DNA from: Sepioteuthis lessoniana
Lineage: Eukaryota; Mollusca; Cephalopoda; Myopsida; Loliginidae
Assembly (NCBI GenBank): GCA_963585895.1
Contig: OY757915.1
Coordinates: 96,674,905-96,738,904 of the forward strand
Length of the DNA: 64,000 nt
Direction of reading: 5' to 3'
Shown: piece after piece, positions 52,062 to 62,626 of the stretch
Layout of the letters: each line of letters starts with the position of its first letter
Numbering within the stretch: position 1 is the first letter of the stretch
The notes under the pieces: generated by a model
Told to the model about the DNA's origin: nothing
The model's database searches: none
Seen by the model: the letters and a program-made list of their open reading frames with translations, nothing else
Position numbers and translations under genes: made by a program

Positions 52062-52445
52062 CTCCAACAGTGCCCAGCATGTCTTGTTCGTTTTACGTGG
52101 ATGGTTTGTGAGATGAGTGGTAGGTGGCCGTACAACTGCTGTTTTGCAGAGTGTTACTTTCAGGATTTGTTTAAAACAGCAAGTAGCAATCTTCAGTATT
52201 TTTCATCCAGCTATTTCACCAGTTTTTTCATTAGCATCCATGTGGTGCATCCATACAGTTGTATTACGTTCTCCTATGGACTCCAACGCATGGACGCGTC
52301 AGTGTTGGCCGACCAGTAAATACTTACATCAGCTCTTTACAGATACTGGATGTAGTTTGGAGGACCTACTAGGAGCAGTGAGGGATAACAGGGACAGATG
52401 GCGAGAGGGAGTCAGTAAACTCCGTGCTGTCAGCGCGACTTGAAG
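52062..52445. mobile_element. APE-LINE 3' end with 5' inversion
   Basis: Minus 52,283-52,062 encodes LYGCTTW to R-T-R-H-A-G-H-C-W; plus 52,284-52,440 encodes the later LHQLFTDTGCSLEDLL and DRWREGVSKLRAVSAT. The order of the borders is again that of twin priming. The (ATG)n tail is decayed and I see no clean target duplication. Older than the other two. Confidence 0.78.
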
Positions 52446-52454
52446 ATAATTACA

Positions 52455-52558
<104 letters not shown>

Positions 52559-52559
52559 G

Positions 52560-52700
52560 TAGTTTGGCGTATTTATGAATTAAGTGTGCTCAATATCGGT
52601 AATAGATCATAGACGGATCTTACTATAGCGAAGATTCAGCGACAGTCAGTTTCTTGCTTTGACTAATGATCGCATCGGCGAGAAACTGACCGTTGCCAAG
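52560..52700 (+). repeat. Repeat H, copy 2
   Basis: GTGTGCTCAATATCGGTAATAG and the inverted pair GACAGTCAGTTTC ... GCGAGAAACTGACC. Copy 1 is at 25,310-25,482. Confidence 0.65.
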
Positions 52701-52907
52701 TCCTGTTCACACTGTGAGTACCCTATCCTAACTTACGAACCGAGTATCTCAGCAAAATTGATAGAATTTAATAATCTAATAACAGTACCGATTCTCGTTC
52801 AAATGATCTCAAATTATAACAGCATGTATTTTTTTCGTTCAGTTCCCCTTCTCCCATGCTTTTTCGACAGTCACTACTCCGAGTCTAATTTCTTATCAAT
52901 ACCTATC
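52701..52907. other. Unassigned stretch
   Basis: Nothing recognised. Confidence 0.4.
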
Positions 52908-53201
52908 GGTGTCCTTGTAGTGTAATGGTTGTCGTCGTAGGAGATGGACACGGTGACTCGAGTTCAAATCCTGGACGAGAATGATTGCATTTCACATAGC
53001 ACTAATACCCTTGGGAAAGGTATGAATCCAATTATTCTCCCTCCAGCTATGGATAAATAGTAGGAAAGACTGGGTTCTTCAGCCTTGGTGAGGCAACTAG
53101 TCTAGGAGAAGGAAAACTCTGAATTCAAACCTGTTAAACTCCGCTTAAAATTTGACCTTGTGTCATATCCTGCCCGAACGGAGGGGTTGGTAAATAGGGT
53201 C
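52908..53201 (+). mobile_element. SINE B copy, full length
   Basis: GTGTCCTTGTAGTGTAATGG head, GAGTTCAAATCCTGGACGAG box, ACCCTTGGGAAAGGTATGAA core, CCTGCCCGAACGGAGGGG end. Well preserved. Confidence 0.92.
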
Positions 53202-53329
53202 ACGAATTTCTAATTCTCTGATGAGACATTACCGAAAAGAAGGGTTCCCCTTTTTAGAATTTTAATCAATTTTAGGATATTTTATTTATTATGAATTGCA
53301 TACGCTTTTAAAAGCACTTTATATATATA

Positions 53330-53662
53330 TATATATCTATATATTTTTCAGAAAAAACAAAACTGGTCACATTAGGATTATAAATTTATTTCCATCCTGT
53401 TATATGCTTTTGATATAAATCAAAAACACGAACAATATTTAGCAGGACTTCTTCAGATCTTATGGATAAAATAATTCAGAATAGACGCACGAAAGAAGGG
53501 TGGGAGGGGATAGAAGAGGGGTGAAGTGTTTTTTCCTCATTTACCATTTACCTCATTTTCTCTTTACCAGGAAAATTTAAATGTTCACTGTTGAATGTTT
53601 TTTTTTGTCCTGATGGAATTACTCCCAACTCCGGTTTAACTGGACCGAATAATACTATCTAT
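53330..53662 (-). repeat. Repeat F, copy 2
   Basis: Reverse complement of 48,443-48,693 (ACTGGTCACATTAGGATTAT ... CTCCGGTTTAACTGGACC), with an extra 80 bp near 53,520-53,600. Confidence 0.8.
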
Positions 53663-53692
53663 ATATCTATGTATCTATCTATATATATATAA

Positions 53693-53823
53693 ACGTTTAA
53701 AATTGAACGGTTGTCTCAAGCATTTTATCATTAGTTGCTGTTTCAAGATAAGAAAATCGATCTTTCTAACATGAAACTGACAGTAACGCTTTAAGCTTGT
53801 AACGACTGCTCAATTTTAAACGT
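53693..53823. mobile_element. MITE, 131 bp, inside (TA)n
   Basis: Terminal inverted repeats ACGTTTAAAATTGAAC and GCTCAATTTTAAACGT (one mismatch in 16), with looser pairing for another 20 bp. TA-rich flanks on both sides. Confidence 0.7.
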
Positions 53824-53839
53824 ATATATATATATATAT

Positions 53840-53963
53840 AATCTTTAAACTTGGTATGGCAACCGGTCTAGAATAAGGAAAACTGAATTTAAACCTGTTA
53901 AACTCCGTTTAAAATTTGACCTTGTGTCACATTCTGTCGGTGCGGAATGGTAGATAAATACTT
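53840..53963 (+). mobile_element. SINE B 3' fragment
   Basis: GGTATGGCAACCGGTCTAG, ACCTGTTAAACTCCGTTTAA, and a decayed end. Confidence 0.8.
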
Positions 53964-54039
53964 ATATATATATATGTATATATCTATTTATAATAAAATG
54001 ATATCCAGAGAAATAATCATTTACACACAGACACATGAT

Positions 54040-54121
<82 letters not shown>
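54040..54121. repeat. (CA)n microsatellite
   Basis: About 40 CA units. Confidence 0.97.
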
Positions 54122-54124
<3 letters not shown>

Positions 54125-54479
54125 CTGCCTGAACGATCTTGCGTCCACATACAATGCGCATGTCTGTCAAGTTTGAAGAGCTGATAAGATCACTTCATGT
54201 CCATATCATGGTTGACAAACAAAACAATGTATGCTGTCAAGATGTCAGGGTTACATGAAAAAATATACCTATCAACCAGGGCTCAGCTTTTCTACTTGTT
54301 ACACCTGCAATAATCTTGCCAGTTACAGAGCTTAGCTTAATTTGGTTTTATGCCAGAAATATGACACAGAGTAAGAATGAATTTCGTAAGTAGCCTAGCT
54401 CGTTAACCATTACGCAACGTGAAGAACACAACCTGCAATATTGTTGATTGGTTTCTTTTGCGGTAAGTTATATTCTTGT
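54122..54479. other. Unassigned stretch
   Basis: Nothing recognised. Confidence 0.5.
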
Positions 54480-54855
54480 TGGATTATTCAAAATCAAAGT
54501 CAGTTTTGTTTTGCAGGCAATTATATGGTTACTAAGTAGAAATAATCATTTATATTAATTATAGCTTCGGAAAACTACTCTTAATACAAATAATTTGCTC
54601 ACGGGTATATGCTTTCAAGTATTTCTATCTAATAATAGTAATAATTATATATTTTAAGTAATTATTTGTATTTAATAAGAGGTATTTGTTGGCACACAGT
54701 TACATGGTTTTAAGTAACTTATAATAATCCTTAGTAAACGATAGCTTCAAGTAACTATTGTAATTTGCACACAGTTATATGGTTTCAAGTATTATTCTTA
54801 TCTAATATTAATAATTTATTCACAATTATATGATTTCAAGTAATCATTCCAATTT

Positions 54856-55347
54856 TTTTTTTGTTTGTTTTATGGCATATCAACCTTTGTAGGCCATTTA
54901 ATGCCAAATCCATTTTTATACAAATAAACTGTTCTATTTCAAACTACTTAGTCTTACATGAGTACACAGTTTAATTGTCAAAACATTTATATTTCAAGCT
55001 GTTCATATTAGTTAAATAGTTCTAATTCAAACGATTCAGTTTAGTATAAGTACGTTGTTTAAATTCCAAAACAGTTGTATTTCAAGCAATTCAGTTTAGC
55101 ATAAATACGCTGTTTACTTCTTTTTGACCCATAGAAAGGACCCTATCAGTACCTACCACTCCGGGCCAGAGTGGTCTTAGGGGCGATGGAATTAAAAGGG
55201 TACTCCGCATTCTCCAAAGCTCCAGCATTACTGGAGCCTCCCCGTCAGATTGTTTAGTAACATATCCAGGACACACGTTGGGTGGGGGGTTTACTCCTCT
55301 GCAGAGGTGCTATCGGTGTATTCTACGGCCCCAACCGACTGGTTAAT
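54856..55347 (-). mobile_element. Family A copy, 10-bp target duplication
   Basis: Tail region with TTTGTTTGTTTTATGGC at 54,860 and 5' end near 55,342. ATTCCAATTT at 54,846-54,855 and 55,348-55,357. Confidence 0.9.
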
Positions 55348-55394
55348 ATTCCAATTTAGTATGTTCCAGCCAACCATAGAATGAATATGAAAGG

Positions 55395-55530
55395 AAGCAA
55401 AAAGATAAAACAATTACTTGGATATTGCTAGAGAGCTTAAAAAGGTGTTGAATATGAAGGCAACGGCGATACTAATAATAGAACAATCCTGGAGGGCTTG
55501 GAAAAGAGATAGGCGGAAGTGGAAATCAGG
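55395..55530 (+). pseudogene. RLE-LINE scrap
   Basis: GATATTGCTAGAGAGCTTAAAAAGG and ATGAAGGCAACGGCGATACTAA: the C-terminal block, truncated at both ends. Confidence 0.7.
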
Positions 55531-55694
55531 GAAAGAACTGAGACTATATTTGACAATGATGTAAAAAAAAAAAACTCGCCAAGAGTGAAATAGTAGTTAT
55601 AATAATCATGTTTGTATATAGTTATATGGTTTCAAGCATTCCTACCCAATACTAATTCCTATCTAATATTAATAATCTATTCACAATTATACAA

Positions 55695-56690
55695 AAATAG
55701 CGTGGACACATCGATACAACGACTCGAAGACTACATAGAAAAGAGCAGAGGAAGACTGATTACAGCCACCAGAAATAAGACTAACAACACGAGGACCAGC
55801 GGAACGACAATAACCAGAAAACAAAAGTGGGAAGAAAAACAACTCTATGGACGTTTTAAGCGGCTAACAAGCGACATCTCACACGAGAAAAAGTGGACGT
55901 GGATAAGAAAAGGAAACCTTAAGAGAGAAATCGAATCTCTTCAAATAGCGGCACAAAACAACGCCATAAGGGCTAATCATATCAAAGCGAGAATAGATAA
56001 AACGCAACAAAACAGCAGATTTAGATTATGTAGAAGAAGAGAGGAAACGATCATTCACATAATAAGCGAATGCAGCAAATTAGCACAGAAAGAATATAAA
56101 ACTAGGCACGACTGGGTGCGCAAGGGGATCCACAGTGAATTGTGCGAGAAGTTGAAGTTTGACAATATGAACAAATGGTATATGCACAATCGGTCCTAGA
56201 GAAGGAGATGCACTAACTCCACAGAGATTTTGAGATACAAACGGATCACCAAATCTCGGCCAGACGACCAGATCTTATTATAATCAACAACAAAAAAAGA
56301 GAACTTGCAGTATTGTGGACTTCGTTGTTCCGGTGGACCACAGAGTGAAATTGAAAGAATGTTAAAAGAGGGCTAAGTACCTCGACCTTTGCTAGGGAAT
56401 TGAAAAAGCTGTGAAACATGAAAGCGACGATTATACCAATTGTAATTGGTACTCTTGGTACAGTCACCAAAGGATTAGTACAAGGACTGGAAGACTTGGA
56501 AAAAATAGGACGAGTGGAGACCATCCAGGCTACTTCATGTTCGATATCGGCCAGAATACTGAGAAGATTCCTGGAGACTTGAGGAGACTTGTTGTCGCTC
56601 AAATTCCAGTGAGAAACCATCAGCTATTACTGGTATGAAAAACTCTCAAAAGAGAACAATACCAATAATAATAATAATTATCTGATTGGT
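55695..56690 (+). pseudogene. RLE-LINE C-terminal half with 190-codon open frame
   Basis: Open from about 55,695 to 56,199: VDTSIQRLEDYIEKSRGRLI, KWEEKQLYGRFKRLTSDISH, NAIRANHIKARIDKTQQNSR, a knuckle FRLCRRREETIIHIISEC in which the second knuckle cysteine has changed to arginine (C-R-R-R), and TRHDWVRKGIHSELCEKLKF. After a stop the endonuclease keeps R-R-P-D-L-I-I-I-N at about 56,261-56,290 and SIVDFVVPVDHR. C-terminal block and (AAT)n tail end it at 56,685. Confidence 0.9.
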
Positions 56691-56699
56691 CACAGGGTA

Positions 56700-57020
56700 A
56701 CACTTTGGGAAGTGAAAAGAGAGATAAGTACCTAGACCTTGCTAGAGAACTAACAAAATTATAGAACGTGTAAGTGACGGTAATACCAATGGTAATAGTT
56801 GTGCTGTTTACAGTCACTAAAGGATTATTAAAGGGATTAGAGGACTTGGAGATAAGAGGATGGGTGGAGATCATCCAAACTACAGCATTATTGAGATTGG
56901 TCAGAATACTGAGAAGAATCTTGGAGACTTGAGGAGACTTGCTTGTCACCCGGACCCCAGTGGAAAACCATCAGCTAACGCTGGTGTGAAAAACTCTCGA
57001 ACGAGTAAAATAACAAAAAT
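56700..57020 (+). pseudogene. RLE-LINE C-terminal fragment
   Basis: GAAAAGAGAGATAAGTACC, then VTKGLLKGLEDLEIRGWVE-type sequence at about 56,812-56,865 and TTALLRLVRILRRILET. Ends with CTCTCGAACGAGTAAAAT. Confidence 0.82.
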
Positions 57021-57491
57021 AATTTGTTTCCATATAGTTATACAGTTTTAGTTATTTCCATCTTATATAAATAATTTACTCACATTTACATCGCTTCAAG
57101 TATTCCTATCTCATATTTGTATAGAATTATATGGTTTAAAGTAAATAACAATAATAATAATAATAATAATTAGAACTACTAAATCAAGAAAAAGCCAGAA
57201 CGCTCAGTGAAAAGGAAACTTACAAGTACTTGGGAATATTGGAAGTAGACACCATCAAACAAGAGGAGATGAAAGAAAAAAATTAAAAAGTATATTCAAG
57301 GAGAACGAGAAAACTACTCGAAACCAAACTATATTGCAGAAATCTCATCAGAGGGATAAACACCTGGACATGTAAGACACTCGGGACCATTTTTGAAGTG
57401 GACGAGAAAAGAAATTCTACAAATGGATCTGAGAACAAAAAAATAATCTTGATGCATAATGCCTTACATTCAAGAGATGTCATGGACTATG

Positions 57492-58001
57492 TGTTAAGAA
57501 ATGTGTTGTATATTGACTTAAAGACCCAGTCTGACATGTCGATGCAGCTACGGAAGCCGGACACTAGGAACAAAAATAACAGGAAATGTACCTGGTACCT
57601 AAAGTAAACTGAACGCTGGTGTTCCCAGCGGGAATGCCTCTTAAATTGCGGGGTGGCATGCTAGAAGGAAGTGTAATCACGGGCATTGTGTGGGTGACAT
57701 GCTAGAAGGATGTGTGTCCATGTGCAACGTGTAAGTAGCAGCTTGGAGATGTGACTACGAGAAATTGCGTAGGCGTCCGGAATATCATATAACCAGGAAG
57801 ATTTCGACCTAAAAGGAGAACGAAGAGGAAAGCAGTTCACAGAAGATCCGTACCATCGGACCCTGTGGGTATGCAGCTAAATCTGTCTTTGATTTTCTCT
57901 TAATTCAATGGTCCGTACATTTTGGGTAAGGAAAAGAAAAAGAAAGAAGTTAATTATATTCTTTATACATCTGTGTTGTTGTTTTACTCTGCAATATAAC
58001 A
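57492..58001 (+). mobile_element. LTR-like repeat, copy 2
   Basis: Starts TGTTAAGAAATG and ends GCAATATAACA (TGTTA/TAACA). Shares TGGCATGCTAGA-type tandem units, TTGCGTAGGCGTCCGG and the TATA-like CATATAACC with 24,014-24,464. It lies between two parts of one RLE-LINE, so it is an insertion, but no clean target duplication is seen. Confidence 0.5.
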
Positions 58002-58074
58002 AAAGAAGAAGGAAGAGGACGCACCAGCATTAAAGATAGAGTCGATACATCAATAAGGCGTCTCGAAGACTATA

Positions 58075-58135
58075 TCATCATCATCATTTTTTTCTCCAGC
58101 CGTTTTGTTAGCATCCAAGTAGTGCATCCATCCAG
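58075..58135 (-). repeat. Stray APE-LINE scrap inside RLE-LINE
   Basis: ATCATCATCATC then TTTTTTCTCCAGCCGTTTTG and GTAGTGCATCCATCCAG match the APE-LINE (28,148-28,193) with its (CAT)n tail, on minus. A very short, internally deleted insertion. Confidence 0.75.
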
Positions 58136-59046
58136 AAAAGAAAGACTAATCACAGCGGACAGAAACAACACAAACAATACAAGGATCAACAGAACAATAC
58201 TAACTAGAAAAAAAAGTGAAGTAAAACAACTGTACGGATATTTCAAGTGATAAACAAGCGAAACCTCACATCAGAAGACTTGGACATGGCTAAAGGGAAA
58301 CCTTAAGAGAGAAACTGAATCTCTCTTCAAATAGCAGCACAAAACAACACTATAAGGACCAACAATGTTGTATCAAAATAGATAAGACGCCAAAAAACTA
58401 GCAAGTGTAGTTTATGTGGTAATGTAGACGAAACGATTAACCACATAATAAACGAATGCAGCAAATTTTTGCAAAAAGACTAGACTAGATACGACAGAGT
58501 GGGGAAGGTGACCCACTAGGAATTGTGCAAGAAACTGAGATTTAACCATACGAATAAGTGGTATATGCACCACCCTGAATCCATCCCGGAGAATGAGACA
58601 CACAAATTTGTCGGGGATTTTGAGATTCAAACAGATCACACAATTTCGGCCAGACGAACAGACCTAGTGATAGTCAACGGAAAAAATGAGAAAATGGCGA
58701 AGAGTGGACTTTGCCATCCCGGCGGACCACAAAGTAAAAATAAAAGAAAGCAAAAAGAGAGATAAGTATCTAGACCTAGCTAGAGAACTAAAAAAAGCTA
58801 TAGAAGATGAAGATGATAGTGTTACCAATTGTAATTGGTGTGCTCGGAACAATCCCTAAAGGCTTGTTAAAGAGAGTGGGAGACTTGGAAATAAGAGGAC
58901 AAGTGGAGACCATCCAGATTTCAGTATTATTAAGATTGGACAGAGTATTGAGAAGAGTCCTGGAAACTTGAAGCGATTGCTGTCACTCAAACTCCTGTGA
59001 AAGGCCATCAGCTAGCTATGGTGTGAAAAACTCTCAAAGGAGTAGA

Positions 59047-59097
59047 ATGATAATAATAATATTAACAACAACAACAACAACAATAATAATAATAATT
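59047..59097. repeat. (AAT)n/(AAC)n microsatellite
   Basis: The decayed (TAA)n tail of the RLE-LINE, with an (AAC)5 segment. Confidence 0.9.
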
Positions 59098-59570
59098 TGG
59101 AACTAATTAGAGCGTTTTGTAATTTCCACTATAATTACATCGTTTTAAGTAACTTTCAATTCAATAATAATTAGGTGACAATGATATATTTTCAATTAAT
59201 TATTCCAATCGAATACTAATAATTTAAAAGCCTTTACATGGCTTTGAATAATTATTTCTGTCGAATGCATATAATTTATTTTAAATTTTCGTACGAAAAT
59301 GGTTTCAAGTATTCCTATCTATTATTAATAACTTAATCCTTTTAAATAGGTAAACATTTTATGCTTAGTTGTAATATTTTAAGAGTCAATGTATAAATGC
59401 AATTCAAAATCATTCAAGATATAATCGAAAACAGATCTATTCGACCCATTGGTGGGACCCTAAAAGGTACAACCACTCCAGAACAGAGTGGTATTTGGGA
59501 ATAAAGGGTGTCTTACTCCTCCGCGGGGGATACAGCTGGCGTATTCAAGGTCCAGTCGATAAGACATTCG

Positions 59571-60095
59571 TAATCATGTGAACTTACTTTTGTCTATGTA
59601 TGGATATATGCACAGGTTTAGAAACCTTATTTATATATACCCAACATCTTAAATGATGCTGGATGTATGTGAATAATACACGTTTATTGGCCGCCTTCGG
59701 TGGCCGTTAAGTTTGATATAAAATTGCATTCTACTTTTTATTTGATTGGAAGTTATTTTTATGTCAGAGCATGTTAAAGCTCTAATTCATGTGTTTCTCG
59801 GTTGGCAAAAGATCCAATCTAAACTTTTACACTCATTTTTCTATTCTTCTTAGATCTCTTGATTTATATTATCATAATGATATATTATTTTGTTTTGTAT
59901 TTCTTTAAACATCCATTGGTAATCTAAAGACACTTCATAACATCTTATCTTACTCCTGATGATGGTTTACTGAAACCGAAACGTTATAACGTCGACTTTA
60001 TTTCGTATTAAATTCTTCATTTTTAATTACTTTGTTTTTCAATATTTTTCTCCTCAATATATTATTATATAAACAATATTATCATTTATCATATT
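59571..60095. other. Unassigned, possible Penelope-like remnant
   Basis: AT-rich. Apart from the hammerhead-like motif at 59,956-59,993 and the small repeat GGCCGCCTTCGGTGGCC at 59,690-59,706, nothing is recognised. Confidence 0.4.
59956..59993 (+). ncRNA. Hammerhead-ribozyme-like motif
   Basis: Conserved core words in order: CTGATGA (59,956-59,962), a hairpin GGTTT-ACTG-AAACC (59,964-59,977), GAAA (59,978-59,981), then ACGTTATAACGT (59,981-59,992), which pairs with itself as a short stem III, and C at 59,993 as the would-be cleavage base (GTC). One extra T (59,963) between core and stem II, and weak pairing of stem I, argue for a decayed or poor ribozyme. Such motifs are known from Penelope-like elements. 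Confidence 0.5.
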
Positions 60096-60476
60096 ATTAT
60101 TATAATTTACTCCTTGAGAGTTTTTCACATCAGTTTTAGCTGATGGTTTTTCACTGGAGTTTGAGTGATAGCAAGTCTCCTCAAGTCTCCAGGACTCTTC
60201 TCAGTATTCTGGCCGTTCTCAATAATGTTGTAGTTTGGATGGTCTCCACTCGTCCTCCAAGTCCTCCAGTCCCTTTAATAATCCTTTAGTTACGGTACCA
60301 AAATCCCCAGTCACGATTGGTATAATTGTCACCTTTATGTCCCATAGTGTTTTCAATTCTCTTGCAAGGTTGAGGTACTTATTCTTCTTTTCACTTTCTT
60401 TCAATTTTATTCTGTGGTCAGCCGGGACAGCAAAGTCCACGATTTTGTTTTATTATTATTATTATTATTATTATTT
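60096..60476 (-). pseudogene. RLE-LINE 3' fragment
   Basis: C-terminal block LARELKTLWDIKVTIIPIVT and VTKGLLKGLEDLEDEWR, then DFAVPADHRIKLKESEKKNK. It ends at an (ATT)n run (60,449-60,475) exactly where codons for D-L-I-I-I-N are expected, as at 10,387-10,473. Confidence 0.9.
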
Positions 60477-60489
60477 GTTACTGTTTCTA

Positions 60490-61181
60490 GTAGAGCATTG
60501 TAGATCTTGGCCGCTATGGATGGAAAGGTTATACCTCGGTAGTTCTTGGCTAATCCGAGGTCACCCTTCTTAGGGAAGAAGAGGATGCCCCCTTTGTCCA
60601 TCTGTTAATTGTATTTTGATTATATACAGCATTACAGTGTTGAAGCAGTATGACGTCGATTTCCCTGGTCTTCTATACTTCTGGGGGTATTTCCTCAAGC
60701 CCTACTGCTTTTCTATTTTTAATTTTTCTTAGTACTGAGTCGAGTTCTTCTTGCGTAAACTGTCCTAGTTTGTTGTCTAATTGTTTACTAATAATTCTCG
60801 TGATTGGTTCATGTGTAACTTTCGGAGGGTTTCCGAGTAAATTCCCGAAATGTTTCCATAGTTGTATTCGTTCTTCTTGGCTGGTAGCTTTCAGTTTAGC
60901 TTTAGGAGTGCTCTTCCTTCTGCTCACTTCGTTTACTGTTCGCCCTGCTATCCTAGATTGTCTATCTTCAACCGAGTCTCTAATCTTATTGATCTGATTT
61001 TGTATGTATTCTCTTTGTTCTTTTAGGTATATGTTAGCTAATTCATTTGGTGCCTTTTTAAGTTTCAGGGTATTAATATTGGTTGGGTTCCTCCTATCAC
61101 AGTTGGAAGCAGTTTTCACGTCTGCACGCTTTTTTCTAACCACTAATGTCTCCTTTGGAACTCTAGGTTTAGCTCTTTGTT
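60490..61181 (-). pseudogene. APE-LINE polyprotein, inverted part (linker to early RT)
   Basis: Open for 157 codons (61,143-60,673): RKKRADVKTASNCDRRNPTN, LANIYLKEQREYIQNQINKI, ITRIISKQLDNKLGQFTQEE and LDSVLRKIKNRKAVGLEEIP (start of RT). Then, after a frameshift, KGGILFFPKKGDLGLAKNYR and ITFPSIAAKIYNALLETV. Endonuclease is absent from this copy. Confidence 0.9.
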
Positions 61182-62374
61182 AGGAAGAATCAAAATGGCT
61201 TTCGGAGAAATCGATCCTCGACATCACAAATTTTGACTATCCGTCGAATTTTTGAAGGTGTACGTGCAAAAAACCTAGAGACAACAATATTATTTGTCGA
61301 CTTCTCCAAGGCTTTGATTCCATACACAGAGGGAAGATGGAGCAAATACTACTCGCTTATGGCCTACCCAAAGAAACCGTCGCAGCCATAATGATGCTAT
61401 ATAAAAACACGAAAGTAAAAGTCCGCTCCCTGGATAGAGACACAGACAACTTCGACATTGTAGCATGTGTGCAGCAAGGAGACACATTAGCCCCATACCT
61501 CTTTATCATATGTCTAGACTACGTACTTTGAGTGTCTATTGATAAAATGAAAGACAATGGTTTCAAGCTGGCAAAGAAAAGAAGCAGAAGGTGCCCGCAC
61601 AAACAATTACGGTCGCTGACTATACCGATGACATAGTGCTTCTGGCAAATACATCTGCCCCAGCCGAAACCCTGCTACATAGTCTAGAACGAGCTGCTGC
61701 TTCCATAGGCCTCCATTTCAACGCAGACAAGATGGAATACATGGGCTTTAATCAACGAGGTGACATCTCCACACTAAATGGTAGTTCTCTGAAACTAGTG
61801 GACAAGTTCACCTACCTAAGAAGCAGTGTCTCGTCAACCGAGACAGACATCAATATGCGACTGGCAAAGACGTGGACAGCTATCGATAGGCTATCAGTCA
61901 TATGGAAGTTGGATCTGACCGATAAAATAAAATGCATTTTTTCCAAGCAGCGGTTATGTCGATACTACTATATGGATGCCCTAAATGGACGCTAACTTAA
62001 CGTATGGAGAAAAAGCTTGACAGCAATTACACAAGAATGCTGCGAGCAATATTGAACAAGTTCTGGAGGCAGCACCCAACAAAGCAGCAGCTGTGCAGCC
62101 ACCTACCACTCATCACGAAAACTATCCAAGTAAGACGAACCAGACATGCGGGATACTGCTGGAGAAGTAGGGACAAACTCATAAGCGACATACTCCTATT
62201 GACCCCTTCACATGAACGAGCAAAGGTAGAACGACCAGCTAGAACCTATATACAACAGCTCTTTGCCGATAGAGGATGTAGCCTTAAAGACCTACCGGGA
62301 GCGATGGACGCTAGAGATGGTTGGCGAGAGAGGGTCAGGGAGATCCATGCTGGCGGCGCAACATGATGATGATG
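61182..62374 (+). pseudogene. APE-LINE polyprotein, direct part (RT to C-terminus)
   Basis: NQNGFRRNRSSTSQILTIRR, TILFVDFSKA (RT, first aspartate), then EQILLAYGLPKETVAAIMML, VQQGDTLAPYLFIICLDYV, ADYTDDIVLLANTS (the catalytic Y-x-D-D as Y-T-D-D, at about 61,619-61,660), RGDISTLNGSSLKLVDKFTY, and after a frameshift KKLDSNYTRMLRAILNKFW, RRTRHAGYCWRSRDKLI and WRERVREIHAGGAT, ending at 62,366 before ATGATGATGATGG. Two or three frame breaks only; the best RT in the window besides gypsy. Confidence 0.93.
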
Positions 62375-62387
62375 GTTACTGTTTCTA

Positions 62388-62624
62388 CCAACAGTAATAG
62401 TATTAAGAATAGTAATAATATCTTGAAATTTTTTTTAGATGATGCATGATCAGCTATTATTATTATTTGAATAGTAATTTTTAGTTTTAATTTTACTGCA
62501 GCTTCCAAGTCCGTCAGCCTGCGGCTCTGAGTAAAAACCATTTGGATTGGAAATAAAGCATATGATCTAGGAGAGACTTGAACTCGCCTACCCTACAGAA
62601 AATGGTTTGCGGAAAATTATATAA
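62388..62624. other. Unassigned stretch
   Basis: AT-rich, nothing recognised. Confidence 0.4.
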
Positions 62625-62626
62625 TA

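Larger units (their letters stand above)
57165..59046 (+). pseudogene. RLE-LINE copy split by an LTR-like insert
   Basis: First part (57,165-57,491): the RT thumb, EKETYKYLGILEVDTIKQEE, RRTRKLLETKLYCRNLIRGI and LHSRDVMDYV. Second part (58,002-59,046): K-E-E-G-R-G-R-T-S-I-K-D, a damaged basic region, knuckle remnant near 58,405 (C-S-L-C-G-N-V-D-E-T-I-N-H-I), the endonuclease with R-R-T-D-L-V-I-V-N (P changed to T) near 58,650-58,680 and GLCHPGGPQ-type frames, and the C-terminal block to 58,985. Tail (TAA)n at 59,047-59,097. Frames broken throughout. Confidence 0.85.
54480..59570 (-). repeat. Family A-type monomer array riddled with RLE-LINEs
   Basis: Minus-oriented A monomers (TTATATGGTTTCAAGTATTCCTATC type as read on plus) recur at 54,500-54,850, 55,605-55,690, 57,030-57,135 and 59,110-59,330. 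An A 5' module closes the array at 59,435-59,570. RLE-LINE fragments, an A copy and an LTR-like insert sit between. It may be one long A element expanded by insertions. Confidence 0.6.
60490..62374. mobile_element. APE-LINE with 5' inversion (twin-primed), 13-bp target duplication
   Basis: Inverted 5' part 60,490-61,181 on minus, direct 3' part 61,182-62,374 on plus with (ATG)n end. GTTACTGTTTCTA is perfect at 60,477-60,489 and 62,375-62,387. At the left border the coding sequence is the RT region just upstream of where the 3' part begins, and the junction is further upstream sequence: the twin-priming pattern. Confidence 0.95.
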
